A stretch of 64,000 nt of DNA from Streptomyces wuyuanensis (GTDB lineage: Bacteria > Actinomycetota > Actinomycetes > Streptomycetales > Streptomycetaceae). The notes beneath the pieces are model-generated. The model saw nothing but the letters and a program-made list of their open reading frames with translations, ran no database searches and was not told where the DNA came from. The stretch is from the NCBI RefSeq assembly GCF_900103455.1, contig NZ_FNHI01000023.1, positions 89,613 through 153,612 of the forward strand, in the 5' to 3' direction. This document shows, piece by piece, positions 8,417 to 16,351 of this stretch (position 1 is the first letter of the stretch; each line of letters begins with the position of its first letter). The translations under genes and the position numbers were made by a program.

Positions 8417-9466
8417 ATGCACGAGTCGTCGATGCGCGTGGACCGAGGGCAGTACCGGAATGCGGTGACCCCCTGGGAGCAGGAGGCGTGGCGCGGCGCC
8501 GCCGTCGCCTGGGTGGAGGACGCGCTGGCCGCGCACGGTCTGCGGGCCACGGGCCGGTGGACCGTACGTCTTCGGCCCTGGTCGGTCCTGCTGCGGGTGC
8601 CGGTCGAGGGGCGCGACGCCGTCTGGTTCAAGGCCAATCCGCCCGCGAGTGCCTTCGAAAGCGCACTGGGCGCGGGCCTGGCCCGTTGGGTTCCGGAGCA
8701 TGTGCTGGAGCCGCTGGCCGTCGACGCCGGGCGAGGGTGGTCGCTGCTGCCCGACGGGGGCGAGCTCTTCAGGAACGTACTCGAACGGGCAGCGGTCGAG
8801 CCCCGTACCTGGGAGGAAATGCTCCGCCAGTACGCGAGCATGCAGCGCGCGCTGGTTCCCCGCGCGCGGGAGATGGAGGAGCTGGGTGTCCCCAGCGCGC
8901 GCACCGCCGCGCTGCCGGAACTGTTCGACAGGCTGGTCGCGGAGAACACCGCGCTGCGGTCCGACGAGCGCCGGCGGCTCGAGGACCTCCGGCCGATGCT
9001 CCTGGACTGGTGCGCCGAACTCGCGGCGGTCGGCATCGCCGACACCCTGGACCACTCCGACCTGCACGACGCCCAGCTGTTCGTCGCGGGCCCGGGCCGG
9101 TTCACCTTCTTCGACTGGGGCGACGCCGCCGTCTCCCACCCCTTCTGCAGCCTGCTCGTTCCCGCCCTCCGAGCGGGTGGGCGCTACGGTCCGCAGGTGC
9201 TGCCCCGGCTGCGCGACGCCTATCTGGAGCCGTGGACCGGTGCCGGGCGTTCGGGCGCGGCCCTGCGGCGGGCGGTGCGCCTCGCCTGGCGGCTGGGCGC
9301 TCTCGGACGTGCATGTTCGTGGGGCCGGCTGTTTCCGGGCGCCGACGGCGTGCCGGACACCGCGGGAGCCACGGAGCGTGCGCGCTGGCTGCTGGAGCTC
9401 TGCGTTGATCCGCCCGGCTGGACGGCGGTACCCCGCACCGGGGCCACGCTGTCCGGCACCTCGTAG
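8417..9466 (+). CDS. Aminoglycoside-phosphotransferase-fold protein
   Basis: A 349-residue protein of the APH/choline-kinase fold. The Brenner-type catalytic motif is DTLDHSDLHDAQLFV (catalytic Asp within HSDLHDAQ), followed by the DFG-equivalent FTFFDWGDAAVSHP. The N-terminal lobe has an identifiable lysine region (AVWFKANPP). Many actinobacterial members of this fold act on small hydroxylated metabolites, so antibiotic resistance should not be assumed. The start is ATG 8417, with a weak ribosome site; the open frame extends upstream without family similarity. The last codons lie inside a three-copy imperfect repeat that continues past the stop. Confidence 0.75.
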   Translation: MHESSMRVDRGQYRNAVTPWEQEAWRGAAVAWVEDALAAHGLRATGRWTVRLRPWSVLLRVPVEGRDAVWFKANPPASAFESALGAGLARWVPEHVLEPLAVDAGRGWSLLPDGGELFRNVLERAAVEPRTWEEMLRQYASMQRALVPRAREMEELGVPSARTAALPELFDRLVAENTALRSDERRRLEDLRPMLLDWCAELAAVGIADTLDHSDLHDAQLFVAGPGRFTFFDWGDAAVSHPFCSLLVPALRAGGRYGPQVLPRLRDAYLEPWTGAGRSGAALRRAVRLAWRLGALGRACSWGRLFPGADGVPDTAGATERARWLLELCVDPPGWTAVPRTGATLSGTS

Positions 9467-9554
9467 GGGCGCACCGGGGCGGGCCACGGGGTCCGATACC
9501 TCGTAGAGACGCACCGGGGCACGGGATCCGGTGCCTTGTGGGAGCGCTCCGGGC
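9451..9554. repeat. Three imperfect 30-bp repeats spanning a stop codon
   Basis: Units start at 9451, 9491 and 9525. The first two share GTCCG-two bases-ACCTCGTAG and then a GCACCGGGGC end; the third is more diverged. The TAG of the upstream gene is inside unit 1, so its 3' end appears to have been duplicated downstream. Confidence 0.6.
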
Positions 9555-9613
9555 GGGGTCGACCGCACAGCGGTCCGCAGTGCACAGTGCGCCCGTCCCG
9601 GTACCTTCGGCGA

Positions 9614-10345
9614 ATGGCTGACGAGTGCTTCCGGCATCCCCGGCTCGCCGCCCTCTACGACGTCCTCGACCCCGACCGCAGCGATCTGACCGCGTATCTG
9701 GGCATCGCGGAGGAGTTGGGCGCCCGCCGGGTGCTGGACCTTGGCTGCGGTACCGGCGTGTTCGCGCTGCTGCTGGCCGACCGCGGGATCGAAGTCGTCG
9801 CCGCCGACCCCGCCCGGGCCTCGATCGATGTGGCCAGGGCCAAACCGGGCAGCGACCGGGTCCGGTGGATCTGCGGTGACGCGACGGCACTGCCGCCGCT
9901 CCGGGTCGATCTGGCGACCATGACCGCCAACGCCGCGCAGGAGATCGGGGAACCCGACGCATGGCGGGGAACGCTGCGGGGTGCGCACGGGGCCCTGCGC
10001 CCCGGCGGGCACTTCGTGTTCGAGACGCGCGATCCGTCGCAGCGCGCATGGGAGAGCTGGAACCGCGAAGCCTCATGGAGTGTGACGGAGGTTCCGGGTG
10101 TCGGAGCGGTGGAGACCTGGGTCGATCTGATCGAGGTCGACGGGCCCTTGGTGACGTTTCGGTGGAGTTATGCGTTCGCCGCGGAGGGGCGGACGATGAC
10201 GTCGGAATCGACGCTGCGGTTCCGGCAGCGGGAGGAGGTGGAGGCGGACCTGGCCGGCGCGGGTTTCACGGTGAAGGACGTACGCGACGCCCCGGACCGG
10301 CCCGGCAGGGAGTTCGTCTTCGTCGCCGTGCGGCCGGACGCGTGA
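9614..10345 (+). CDS. Class I SAM-dependent methyltransferase
   Basis: A 243-residue methyltransferase. Motif I is VLDLGCGTGVFALLLA, the acidic loop is VVAADPARAS, the ICGDATALPP segment follows, and the post-motif GALRPGGHFVFET is canonical. It resembles the Methyltransf_25 group; substrate unknown. The ATG at 9614 fits the beginning of the conserved fold (LAALYDVLDPDRSD). It is convergent with another methyltransferase gene whose stop is at 10462. The 116 bp between them is a run of CCGTCC-like imperfect repeats with no clear hairpin. Confidence 0.82.
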   Translation: MADECFRHPRLAALYDVLDPDRSDLTAYLGIAEELGARRVLDLGCGTGVFALLLADRGIEVVAADPARASIDVARAKPGSDRVRWICGDATALPPLRVDLATMTANAAQEIGEPDAWRGTLRGAHGALRPGGHFVFETRDPSQRAWESWNREASWSVTEVPGVGAVETWVDLIEVDGPLVTFRWSYAFAAEGRTMTSESTLRFRQREEVEADLAGAGFTVKDVRDAPDRPGREFVFVAVRPDA

Positions 10346-10461
10346 CGGGCGGCATCGGATCCCCCCGTCAACCGTCGGCAAACCCGTCCCTCAACCGTCC
10401 GTAAATCCGTCCCCCGATCCGTCCGCCTGGAGAGGACGCCCCTCCACGGTCAGTCCGTCCG

Positions 10462-11226
10462 TCAGGAGAGGGCGTCCTCCGCGATCCCGCCGACGGGCTT
10501 CTCCCAGACCGAGACGTGCTTGGGGCTCGCGCCGGTGAACGGTTCCCGGGACCAGTCCTCCCACCGGTCGCGCAGCCGCAGCCCGGCGATCCGCGCCATG
10601 AGGTCGAGTTCCGAGGGCCACACGTACCGGAACGGGACGGACCAGTACTCGGCACGCCCGTCCTCGATCGTGACGTAGTTCGAGCTCATCTCCTGGGTGA
10701 CGACGTCGTAGGTGTCGAACGCCCACTTCTCCGGGGTGATGTGAAACGGTACGGCGCTCTGTCCCGGCGGCAGCAGCCGCAGCTCCGGTACCCCGACCTC
10801 GATGACGAAACTGCCACCGGGCCGCAGGTGCCGGGCCGCGTTGCGGAAGCAGGCCACCTGCGCGTCCTGGGTGGTCAGGTTGTTGATGGTGTTGAAGACC
10901 AGATAGACGACCGCGAAGTCGCCCGGTGCTCGTGTCGACGCGAAGTCGCCGATCGTCACGCCGATGTCGTCTCCGCCGGGCTTGGCACGCAGGCGGGCCA
11001 CCATCGCCCGGGACATGTCGATGCCGTGCACCTGGATCCCGCGGCGGGCGAGCGGCAGGGCGATCCGGCCGGTGCCGATGCCGAGTTCGAGCGCCCTTCC
11101 GTCGCCGGCGAGCCCGGCGATCAGCCCGACGGCCGGGTCCACGACGTCCGGCCGGAACATGTCGGCCGACGACGTGTCGTATCTGGCAGCGATCTTCTCT
11201 CCGAAGTAGCCGTCCTCGTCATGCAT
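10462..11226 (-). CDS. Class I SAM-dependent methyltransferase (Methyltransf_25 type)
   Basis: A 254-residue methyltransferase. Motif I is ALELGIGTGRIALPLARRG, motif II VHGIDMSRAMVARLRAK, then VTIGDFAS, VYLVFNTINNLTTQ and ARHLRPGGSFVIEVG. The NTINN and WPSELDLMARIAGL segments recall the group often found near aminosugar or glycan genes, but the substrate cannot be deduced. The ATG at 11226 lacks a strong Shine-Dalgarno. The gene is divergent from the Nudix gene across a long spacer that contains a perfect palindrome. Confidence 0.82.
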   Translation of the reverse strand: MHDEDGYFGEKIAARYDTSSADMFRPDVVDPAVGLIAGLAGDGRALELGIGTGRIALPLARRGIQVHGIDMSRAMVARLRAKPGGDDIGVTIGDFASTRAPGDFAVVYLVFNTINNLTTQDAQVACFRNAARHLRPGGSFVIEVGVPELRLLPPGQSAVPFHITPEKWAFDTYDVVTQEMSSNYVTIEDGRAEYWSVPFRYVWPSELDLMARIAGLRLRDRWEDWSREPFTGASPKHVSVWEKPVGGIAEDALS

Positions 11227-11641
11227 CCGGGGACGGTACCGCCCGAAGTCGTCCGTACGCGCGGGGTTTTCCGCCGGCCGCCCGCCCCGCCGCGCCGCCG
11301 ACGCGACCGAGGGTCGGCGTTTCGGCCATCCGGCTCGGCGGCCGTTTCCCCTGCGCGGCAAGGGCGGTGAACTCCGGCTCTCCGTCTGCCCGGTCGGCTC
11401 GCCGCCGCCACGACGTCCGAAACCGGCCGTTCGAACGGCCGGGCCCCGTCGTTGATCCGACGGAGGCCGGGCCCGAGGGGGCGATCGGGGACGCTTCGCC
11501 GGTCTCGCACGCCTCGCTTCCCTGCCCCTCCTCGTCCCCTGCCCGGTCCCCTCCCCGGTCCCGCCCGCCCTTCCCCGCGACCTCGAACGCCCCTTCTCTC
11601 GCACCGAGTTGCGCTGTACCCGCCGCCCCGTCCTGGACACC
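11227..11641. other. Divergent intergenic region with stacked hairpins
   Basis: No convincing gene. At 11423-11442 there is a perfect 20-bp palindrome with 10-bp half CCGGCCGTTC. It is followed at once by a CCGTCG-6 nt-CGACGG hairpin at 11446-11463. The pair could be a transcriptional stop or a regulator site between the divergent genes. Confidence 0.45.
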
Positions 11642-11818
11642 GTGAGAAAGGCCCACACCGTGACCCCACCCTGCGCCGCCGACGGCGAGATCGCCGTACC
11701 GGAGGCCGAGGCGCTCCTTCCCGCCCCGCGTCTGTGGGCGGCGCCCGGCTCCAGCGGTGATCCCGCGCGCGTGCCGCCGGTCCGCTTCCCCGCACGGTGC
11801 GGTGGGAGGGCGTCGTGA
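11642..11818 (+). CDS. Possible 58-aa coupled leader protein of the Nudix gene
   Basis: A short frame from GTG 11642 (starting VRKAHTVTPPCAADGEIAVP) whose TGA overlaps the GTG start of the Nudix gene in a GTGA, the arrangement typical of translational coupling in Streptomyces. It has no recognisable domain and no good ribosome site, so it may be chance. Confidence 0.25.
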   Translation: MRKAHTVTPPCAADGEIAVPEAEALLPAPRLWAAPGSSGDPARVPPVRFPARCGGRAS

Positions 11819-12318
11819 GTGCGACGTGGCTGCCGCCGGAGCAGTACGCCGAGACGCTGATGAAGGCGACCGCCTTCGCGTGTCTGTTCTTCACCGACGA
11901 GGACGACCGGCCGGTGCAGCTGAGGGCGGTGTACTCGCAGGCGCATCCGTGGCAGTGGCCCGGTGGGACGATGGATCCGGGCGAGCGGCCGTGGGACACG
12001 GCGGTGCGGGAGTGCCGGGAGGAGACCGGCATGGTCGTCGAGGGACCCACGCGCCTTCTGGCGGCGGTCTACGGCCTGCCGGGCGCCGAGTGGCCGTACA
12101 GCACGGTCGGGTTCGTCTTCGACGGCGGCCGGCTCTCCGCCGACCGGATCGCGGGCATCGTCCTGGACCCGGCCGAGCACGACGCGGTGCGCGCCCTGTC
12201 CCCGAAGGAGTGGCGGGCGCACATGCCGGAGCGGGACTTCGCGCGGCTGCGGGCGGTGCTGGAGGCCCGCCGTACGGGCGTGACGGCGTACTTCGACGCC
12301 TGGGACTGGGACGACTGA
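11815..12318 (+). CDS. Nudix hydrolase
   Basis: A 167-residue Nudix-fold hydrolase that cleaves a nucleoside diphosphate linked to another group. The Nudix box is intact: GGTMDPGERPWDTAVREC followed by REETGM, matching G-x5-E-x7-RE-U-x-EE-x-G. Flanking strands (AFACLFFTDEDD and STVGFVFDGGRL) complete the fold. The start is GTG 11815, four bases after a GGGAGGG ribosome site and overlapping the stop of a possible upstream small frame. A strong 11-bp terminator follows the stop. Its substrate (NTP, sugar nucleotide or cofactor) is not decided by the sequence. Confidence 0.85.
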   Translation: MSATWLPPEQYAETLMKATAFACLFFTDEDDRPVQLRAVYSQAHPWQWPGGTMDPGERPWDTAVRECREETGMVVEGPTRLLAAVYGLPGAEWPYSTVGFVFDGGRLSADRIAGIVLDPAEHDAVRALSPKEWRAHMPERDFARLRAVLEARRTGVTAYFDAWDWDD

Positions 12319-12320
12319 GC

Positions 12321-12355
12321 CCAAGGGCTGCTGGGGATCACGGGGCAGCCCTTGG
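12321..12355 (+). terminator. Terminator of the Nudix gene
   Basis: Perfect 11-bp arms CCAAGGGCTGC/GCAGCCCTTGG with a 13-nt loop begin two bases after the TGA. Confidence 0.75.
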
Positions 12356-12498
12356 TCACACAGTGGTTCGAAGCCCATCGAACAGTCGGCGAAGAGTGCC
12401 CCGACACGCCCCCGAGCCGCCGAATGCCCGGGGACGGACCTGCCGGTCCGGTGTGATCGTGGCCGACTCGTTTCGTCGAGAACCCTCTAGGAGAGATC

Positions 12499-12735
12499 AT
12501 GCGAATGCGAATCGCGTCCACCGTGGCCGCCCTCGCCGTGGCCGGTGTCCTCGTCGGCGCCGGCGGCGCTGTGGCGGACAGTGGGGCGGAGGCCGCGGCC
12601 GTCGGCAGCCCGGGTGTGCTGTCGGGCAACGTCATCCAGGTCCCCCTCCACGTTCCGCTGAACCTCTGCGGCAACTCGCTCGGTGTCGTCAGCCTGCTCA
12701 ACCCGGCCGTCGGCAACGCCTGCCTCAACGGCTGA
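12499..12735 (+). CDS. Short chaplin (surface amyloid protein) precursor
   Basis: A 78-residue precursor of a short chaplin, one of the hydrophobic amyloid proteins that coat aerial hyphae and lower surface tension in Streptomyces. Residues 1-26 (MRMRIASTVAALAVAGVLVG, ending in ADS) are a Sec signal peptide. The mature part holds one chaplin domain, GSPGVLSGNVIQVPLHVPLN then CGNSLGVVSLLNPAVGNAC, with the two conserved cysteines that form a disulfide. No LPxTG sorting motif is present, so it is the short, secreted class. A TAGGAGAG ribosome site lies just upstream, and a strong hairpin about 80 bp after the stop may end the transcript. It appears monocistronic. Confidence 0.93.
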   Translation: MRMRIASTVAALAVAGVLVGAGGAVADSGAEAAAVGSPGVLSGNVIQVPLHVPLNLCGNSLGVVSLLNPAVGNACLNG

Positions 12736-13050
12736 TCGCACCCCGCCGCCCTGGGAACCAGGTGCGGTCAGGGCTCCTGACGGCCCGCCCCAGGGCAGCC
12801 GTCCGGGTGTCCGGACGGGCCGGACCCTCGCACCGGGGGTCCGGCCCTCGCGTTGCTCCGGGGGCTTCCCCGGACCCGGCCCGGTCCGGCGTGCCAGTCC
12901 CCTTCCGGCCCGCCCGTGTCGAATACGCTGCGAAGACGTCCGATCCGGCCTCCTGGGGTGCCACGTGCGCCCAGGGAACAGCCGCCCGCTGGCGCCTCTT
13001 CCGCTTCGGCGCGGACGGCGGAGCCGCCCGGAATCAGGAAGGGGTGTGGC
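12736..13050. other. Intergenic stretch after the chaplin
   Basis: No gene seen. It contains the hairpin at 12817-12847, and the promoter of the following GNAT gene presumably lies in its right half. Confidence 0.5.
12817..12847 (+). terminator. Hairpin terminator downstream of the chaplin
   Basis: Perfect 11-bp arms GGGCCGGACCC/GGGTCCGGCCC enclose a 9-nt loop. There is no T run, as is common in Streptomyces. Confidence 0.65.
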
Positions 13051-13521
13051 ATGGGGTCCCCAGCCGTGCATCTCCGGGAGATCACCGACGACAACCGGGA
13101 GGCCGTCCGTGCCCTCCGCGTCCGACGTGACCAGAAGCAGTTCGTCGCCTCCGTGTCCAAGTCGCTCAAGGAGGCGGCGAAGACCCCCGAGGCCAATCCC
13201 TGGTACCGCGCCGTGTACCGGGGCGACGAGCCGGTCGGCTTCGTGATGCTGGCGTGGAAACCGCCGGCCGGTCCGTTCACGGGGCGACACTTCCTCTGGC
13301 GCCTCCTCGTCGACAAGCGGTACCAGCGGCGGGGGATCGGCCGGGAGGCGCTCGCACAGGTCGCCGCCCTGGTCCGCGCCGACGGCGCCACGGAACTGCT
13401 CACCAGCTACGAACCCGGCGACGGAGAACCGTGGCCCTTCTACCGCAAGTTCGGGTTCGAGCCCACCGGGGAGATCGACGACGGCGAGATCGTCCTGCGG
13501 CTCACCTTCCCCGCCGGGTGA
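13051..13521 (+). CDS. GNAT acetyltransferase (spermidine-acetyltransferase-like)
   Basis: A 156-residue acetyltransferase. The order LREITDDNREAVRAL, then GFVMLAW, then LWRLLVDKRYQRRGIGREAL (acetyl-CoA P-loop RRGIG), then SYEPGDGEPWPFYRKFGFEPTGEIDDGE matches the PaiA/BltD-like group that acetylates polyamines or related small amines. The AGGAAGGGG upstream of ATG 13051 supports the start. It sits between the chaplin and the LacI repressor gene without obvious functional linkage. Substrate is inferred only from family resemblance. Confidence 0.82.
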   Translation: MGSPAVHLREITDDNREAVRALRVRRDQKQFVASVSKSLKEAAKTPEANPWYRAVYRGDEPVGFVMLAWKPPAGPFTGRHFLWRLLVDKRYQRRGIGREALAQVAALVRADGATELLTSYEPGDGEPWPFYRKFGFEPTGEIDDGEIVLRLTFPAG

Positions 13522-13626
13522 GCTCGCAGACGTGACAGGACCTTCCCCGGTCGCCGCAAGTGGAGGTTCACCGGACGGACGCCCATCCCCCGCCGCGGAC
13601 CCGCGCTGCCGGGTATCAAGCAGATC

Positions 13627-13658
13627 CTTGCAAGCGGATGCAAGATGTGACGTAGCCT
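13627..13658 (+). promoter_or_regulatory. LacI-type operator and leaderless promoter of the repressor gene
   Basis: An inverted repeat CTTGCA-N6-TGCAAG occupies 13627-13644. A -10-like TAGCCT at 13653-13658 is only 7 bases from the ATG at 13666, and no ribosome site exists, so a leaderless mRNA is likely. TTGCAA at 13628 could be the -35, which would put the operator on top of the promoter and imply autorepression. Confidence 0.55.
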
Positions 13659-13665
13659 TGTCGTC

Positions 13666-14682
13666 ATGGTGAGACGACTGATCGAGGTGGCGGAGTACGC
13701 CGGGGTGAGCGAGGCGACCGTCAGCCGCGTCCTCAACGGAAAGCCGGGGGTCGCGGAGGGCACGCGGACCGCGGTGCTGACGGCCTGCGACGTCCTCGGG
13801 TACGAGCGCCCGCGCGGGCTGCGCGGGAAGACCCAGCGTCTCGTCGCCCTGGTCGCTCCCGATCTCATCAACCCCGTCTTCCCGGCGTTCGTGGAGGTCA
13901 TCAGCTCGACCCTGGCCCAGCGCGGCTTCTCCCCCGTGCTGTGCACGCGCACCATGGCGGGGGTCTCCGAGAGCGACTACGTGGACATGCTGCTGGAGCA
14001 GCAGATCTCCGGAGCGGTGTTCGTCTGCGGGCTGCACTCGCACAGCAAGGCCGACCACTCGCACTACGGGCGGCTGCTGGAGCGCGGCATCCCGGTGATC
14101 GGCGTGAACGGGATCGTCGAGGACCTCACGTTCCCGTGCGTGTCGACCGACGACGCGCTCGCCGCCGAGCTGGCCGTACGCCATCTGGCCTCGCTGGGGC
14201 ACCGCCGCATCGGTCTCGCCCTGGGCGAGTTCGCCGACCACGCGCCGGCGGTCCGCAAGAAGGCCGCGTTCCTCAGGGCCGTCCGTGAGCACTGCGGCAT
14301 CGAGGACGCCGAGCCCTTCGTCACCCACACGATGTACTCGCTGGAGGGGGGCGCGGCTGCGGCGCAGCGGCTCGCGCAGCGGGGGGTCACTGCCGTGGTG
14401 TGCGCCAGCGACGTGATGGCCCTGGGTGCCGTGCGGGCTTTCCAGCGCATGGGTCTGGACGTGCCGGGCGACATCTCCGTGGTGGGCTTCGACGACTCGG
14501 CGTTCATGCCGCTGGTCAATCCGCCGCTGACGACGCTCCGTCAGCCGGTGGAGGCGATGGGCCGGGCGGCGGTGTCGCTGCTGTCGAGCCGGATGAGCGG
14601 TCAGAGCGACACCGACGAGGAACTGCTCTTCGAGCCGGAGCTGGTGGTGCGCGGCAGCACCGCGGTGGTCCGCGAGGGCTGA
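13666..14682 (+). CDS. LacI-family sugar-responsive repressor (MalR-type)
   Basis: A 338-residue LacI/GalR regulator. Residues 1-55 are the helix-turn-helix and hinge (RLIEVAEYAGVSEATVSRVL then NGKPGVAEGTR). The rest is a periplasmic-binding-like sensor with ALVAPDLINPVFPAFVEVIS, TDDALAAELAVRHLASLGHR and CASDVMALGAVRAFQRMG. It directly precedes, on the same strand, an alpha-glucoside-type ABC operon plus GH13 enzyme, the layout of Streptomyces malR-malEFG loci. It is therefore expected to repress that operon until maltose or a related sugar binds. Matching CTTGCA half-sites lie in front of both units. A perfect terminator separates it from the transport genes. Confidence 0.9.
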   Translation: MVRRLIEVAEYAGVSEATVSRVLNGKPGVAEGTRTAVLTACDVLGYERPRGLRGKTQRLVALVAPDLINPVFPAFVEVISSTLAQRGFSPVLCTRTMAGVSESDYVDMLLEQQISGAVFVCGLHSHSKADHSHYGRLLERGIPVIGVNGIVEDLTFPCVSTDDALAAELAVRHLASLGHRRIGLALGEFADHAPAVRKKAAFLRAVREHCGIEDAEPFVTHTMYSLEGGAAAAQRLAQRGVTAVVCASDVMALGAVRAFQRMGLDVPGDISVVGFDDSAFMPLVNPPLTTLRQPVEAMGRAAVSLLSSRMSGQSDTDEELLFEPELVVRGSTAVVREG

Positions 14683-14731
14683 CCCGCGGCGTGAACCGAT
14701 GCGCCGCGGGAGCTCGGACGTGTCCGCGCGA

Positions 14732-14760
14732 AGGGGCGGCACCCTCGGGGTGCCGCCCCT
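14732..14760 (+). terminator. Strong terminator between repressor and transport operon
   Basis: A perfect 13-bp stem AGGGGCGGCACCC/GGGTGCCGCCCCT with a TCG loop is followed by TTCT. It isolates the repressor transcript from the operon behind it. Confidence 0.85.
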
Positions 14761-14803
14761 TCTGCATGCCTTCATCACCTGACCTCCAAATGAATGACGG
14801 ATT

Positions 14804-14845
14804 CTTGCACAGCTTTTGTTGCCAATCTTGCACGCAACGGTAGAC
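14804..14845 (+). promoter_or_regulatory. Promoter-operator of the sugar ABC operon
   Basis: CTTGCAC occurs at 14804-14810 and again at 14827-14833; the second is part of a TTGC-AC-GCAA palindrome. These match half-sites of the inverted repeat before the repressor gene. A possible promoter is TTGTTG (14816-14821) with TAGACC (14840-14845), 18 bp apart, so a bound repressor would cover it. Confidence 0.5.
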
Positions 14846-14923
14846 CTGCTTGCGGTCGGCTGCGTACTCTCCTGGCACTTCGGCGGTGCGGACCCGCCGA
14901 GAGCCAGAGGATGGAGACACGGC

Positions 14924-16213
14924 ATGAGGCACTGGCTGTTCCGGGCATGCGCCGCGGGGGTGACCGCACTGTCCCTGACCGCGTGCGGCACGGGCCCCGG
15001 CACGGAGGACACGGGCGGCGGGGGCGGCTTCACGGGCCGCGGCCCGATCACGCTGGCCACGGGCAAGGACAACTCCGGGACCCTCACCCGGATCGCCGGC
15101 CGCTGGAACAGCTCCCACCCCAAGGAGAAGGTCCGCGTCATCGAGCTGTCGGACTCGCCCGACGAACAGCGCCGGCGCATGATCCAGAACGCCGAGCTGA
15201 AGTCGCCCGAGTTCTCGGTGCTCAATCTCGACCTCGTGTGGACCGCCGAGTTCGCGGGACACCGCTGGATCGACGAACTGCCGAAGGCGAAGTTCGACGA
15301 CGCCACCTATCTCGAGCCGACTCTGCAGGGCGCCTCGTACCGCGGCCGTCTGTACGCCGCGCCCTGGACGTCCGACGGCGGGCTCCTTTACTTCCGGAGC
15401 GACCTGCTGCGCAAGGCGAACGCCGAGCCCCCGTCCACCTGGGCCCAGATGGGCGACACGTGCAAGAAGGTCCTCGCACTGCCGGAGGCCGAGGGCATGT
15501 CCTGCTACTCGGGGCAGTTCGAGAAGTACGAGGGGCTGACGGTCAACTTCGCGGAGATGGTCGAGAGCGCCGGCGGCTCCGTCGTCGACGGGAAGGGCGC
15601 ACCGACGGTGGACTCCCCCGAGGCCCTCGAGGGCCTGGAGTTCTTCACCGAGGCCTACAGGAGCGGGCTGATACCGAAGAAGGCGATCACCTTCAAGGAG
15701 GAGGAGGGCCGGCAGGCGTTCCAGAAGGGCGAGCTCGTCTTCCACCGGCAGTGGCCGTACCAGTGGTCCCTGGCCAACGCCGAGGACGGTTCGTCGAAGG
15801 TCGCGGGGAGGTTCTCCGTGGCGCCGCTCCCCGGGCTCGACGGCCCCGGCGTCTCCAGCCTGGGCGGTCACAACCTCGCGGTCAGCTCGTTCGCCCGGAA
15901 CAAGGCGACGGCGCTCGACTTCGTCACCTTCATGACCGACGTGCGGATGCAGCGGGAGAACCTGCTCCTCGGCTCCAACGCACCGACGGCCGCGGCGCTG
16001 TACGAGGACGAGGAACTCATCGCCGAGTACCCGTACCTGCCGGCGCTGAGGAAGTCGATCCTGAGCGCGGTACCGCGGCCCCGCGTGGTGCGGTACGGAG
16101 ACGCGACCGCGGCGATCCAGGACGCGGCGTACCGCGCGATGAAGGGCGAGATCACTCCGGAGGAGTCACTGGCACAGCTCCAGAAGAAGCTGGAGCGGAT
16201 CACCAAGCCCTGA
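14924..16213 (+). CDS. Sugar ABC transporter, substrate-binding lipoprotein
   Basis: A 429-residue extracellular solute-binding protein of family 1. The signal peptide (MRHWLFRACAAGVTALSLTA) ends in a lipobox LTAC, so Cys21 is lipidated and anchors the protein outside the membrane. The mature protein follows the family pattern: ITLATGKDNSGTLTRIAGRW, LDLVWTAEFAGHRWIDEL, GASYRGRLYAAPWTSDGGLL and LGGHNLAVSSFARNKATALD. It resembles alpha-glucoside/trehalose binders (AglE/ThuE/MalE-like). It is the first gene of a four-gene operon with two permeases and an alpha-glucosidase. Ligand preference between maltose, trehalose and other alpha-glucosides is not resolved. Confidence 0.9.
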   Translation: MRHWLFRACAAGVTALSLTACGTGPGTEDTGGGGGFTGRGPITLATGKDNSGTLTRIAGRWNSSHPKEKVRVIELSDSPDEQRRRMIQNAELKSPEFSVLNLDLVWTAEFAGHRWIDELPKAKFDDATYLEPTLQGASYRGRLYAAPWTSDGGLLYFRSDLLRKANAEPPSTWAQMGDTCKKVLALPEAEGMSCYSGQFEKYEGLTVNFAEMVESAGGSVVDGKGAPTVDSPEALEGLEFFTEAYRSGLIPKKAITFKEEEGRQAFQKGELVFHRQWPYQWSLANAEDGSSKVAGRFSVAPLPGLDGPGVSSLGGHNLAVSSFARNKATALDFVTFMTDVRMQRENLLLGSNAPTAAALYEDEELIAEYPYLPALRKSILSAVPRPRVVRYGDATAAIQDAAYRAMKGEITPEESLAQLQKKLERITKP

Positions 16214-16351
16214 CGTGTCGTCAAACAAACGCCGGATGCGGCCTGTTCGGCGGCCCCGGTGCCGGCACCGCGATCCGCCCGGTCCTCGCACCGCTACGGC
16301 CGCCGCGAGCCCCCAACCCCCGTACCGCCCCTCCCGCAGAGGTGATCAGCC

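Noticed and set aside
8417..9466. Antibiotic-resistance aminoglycoside phosphotransferase
   Set aside because: The fold is shared by many metabolic kinases and there is no neighbouring antibiotic gene, so only the fold is claimed.
10346..10461. CCGTCC-rich repeats as a functional array
   Set aside because: The units are too irregular and short to distinguish from low-complexity GC-rich DNA.
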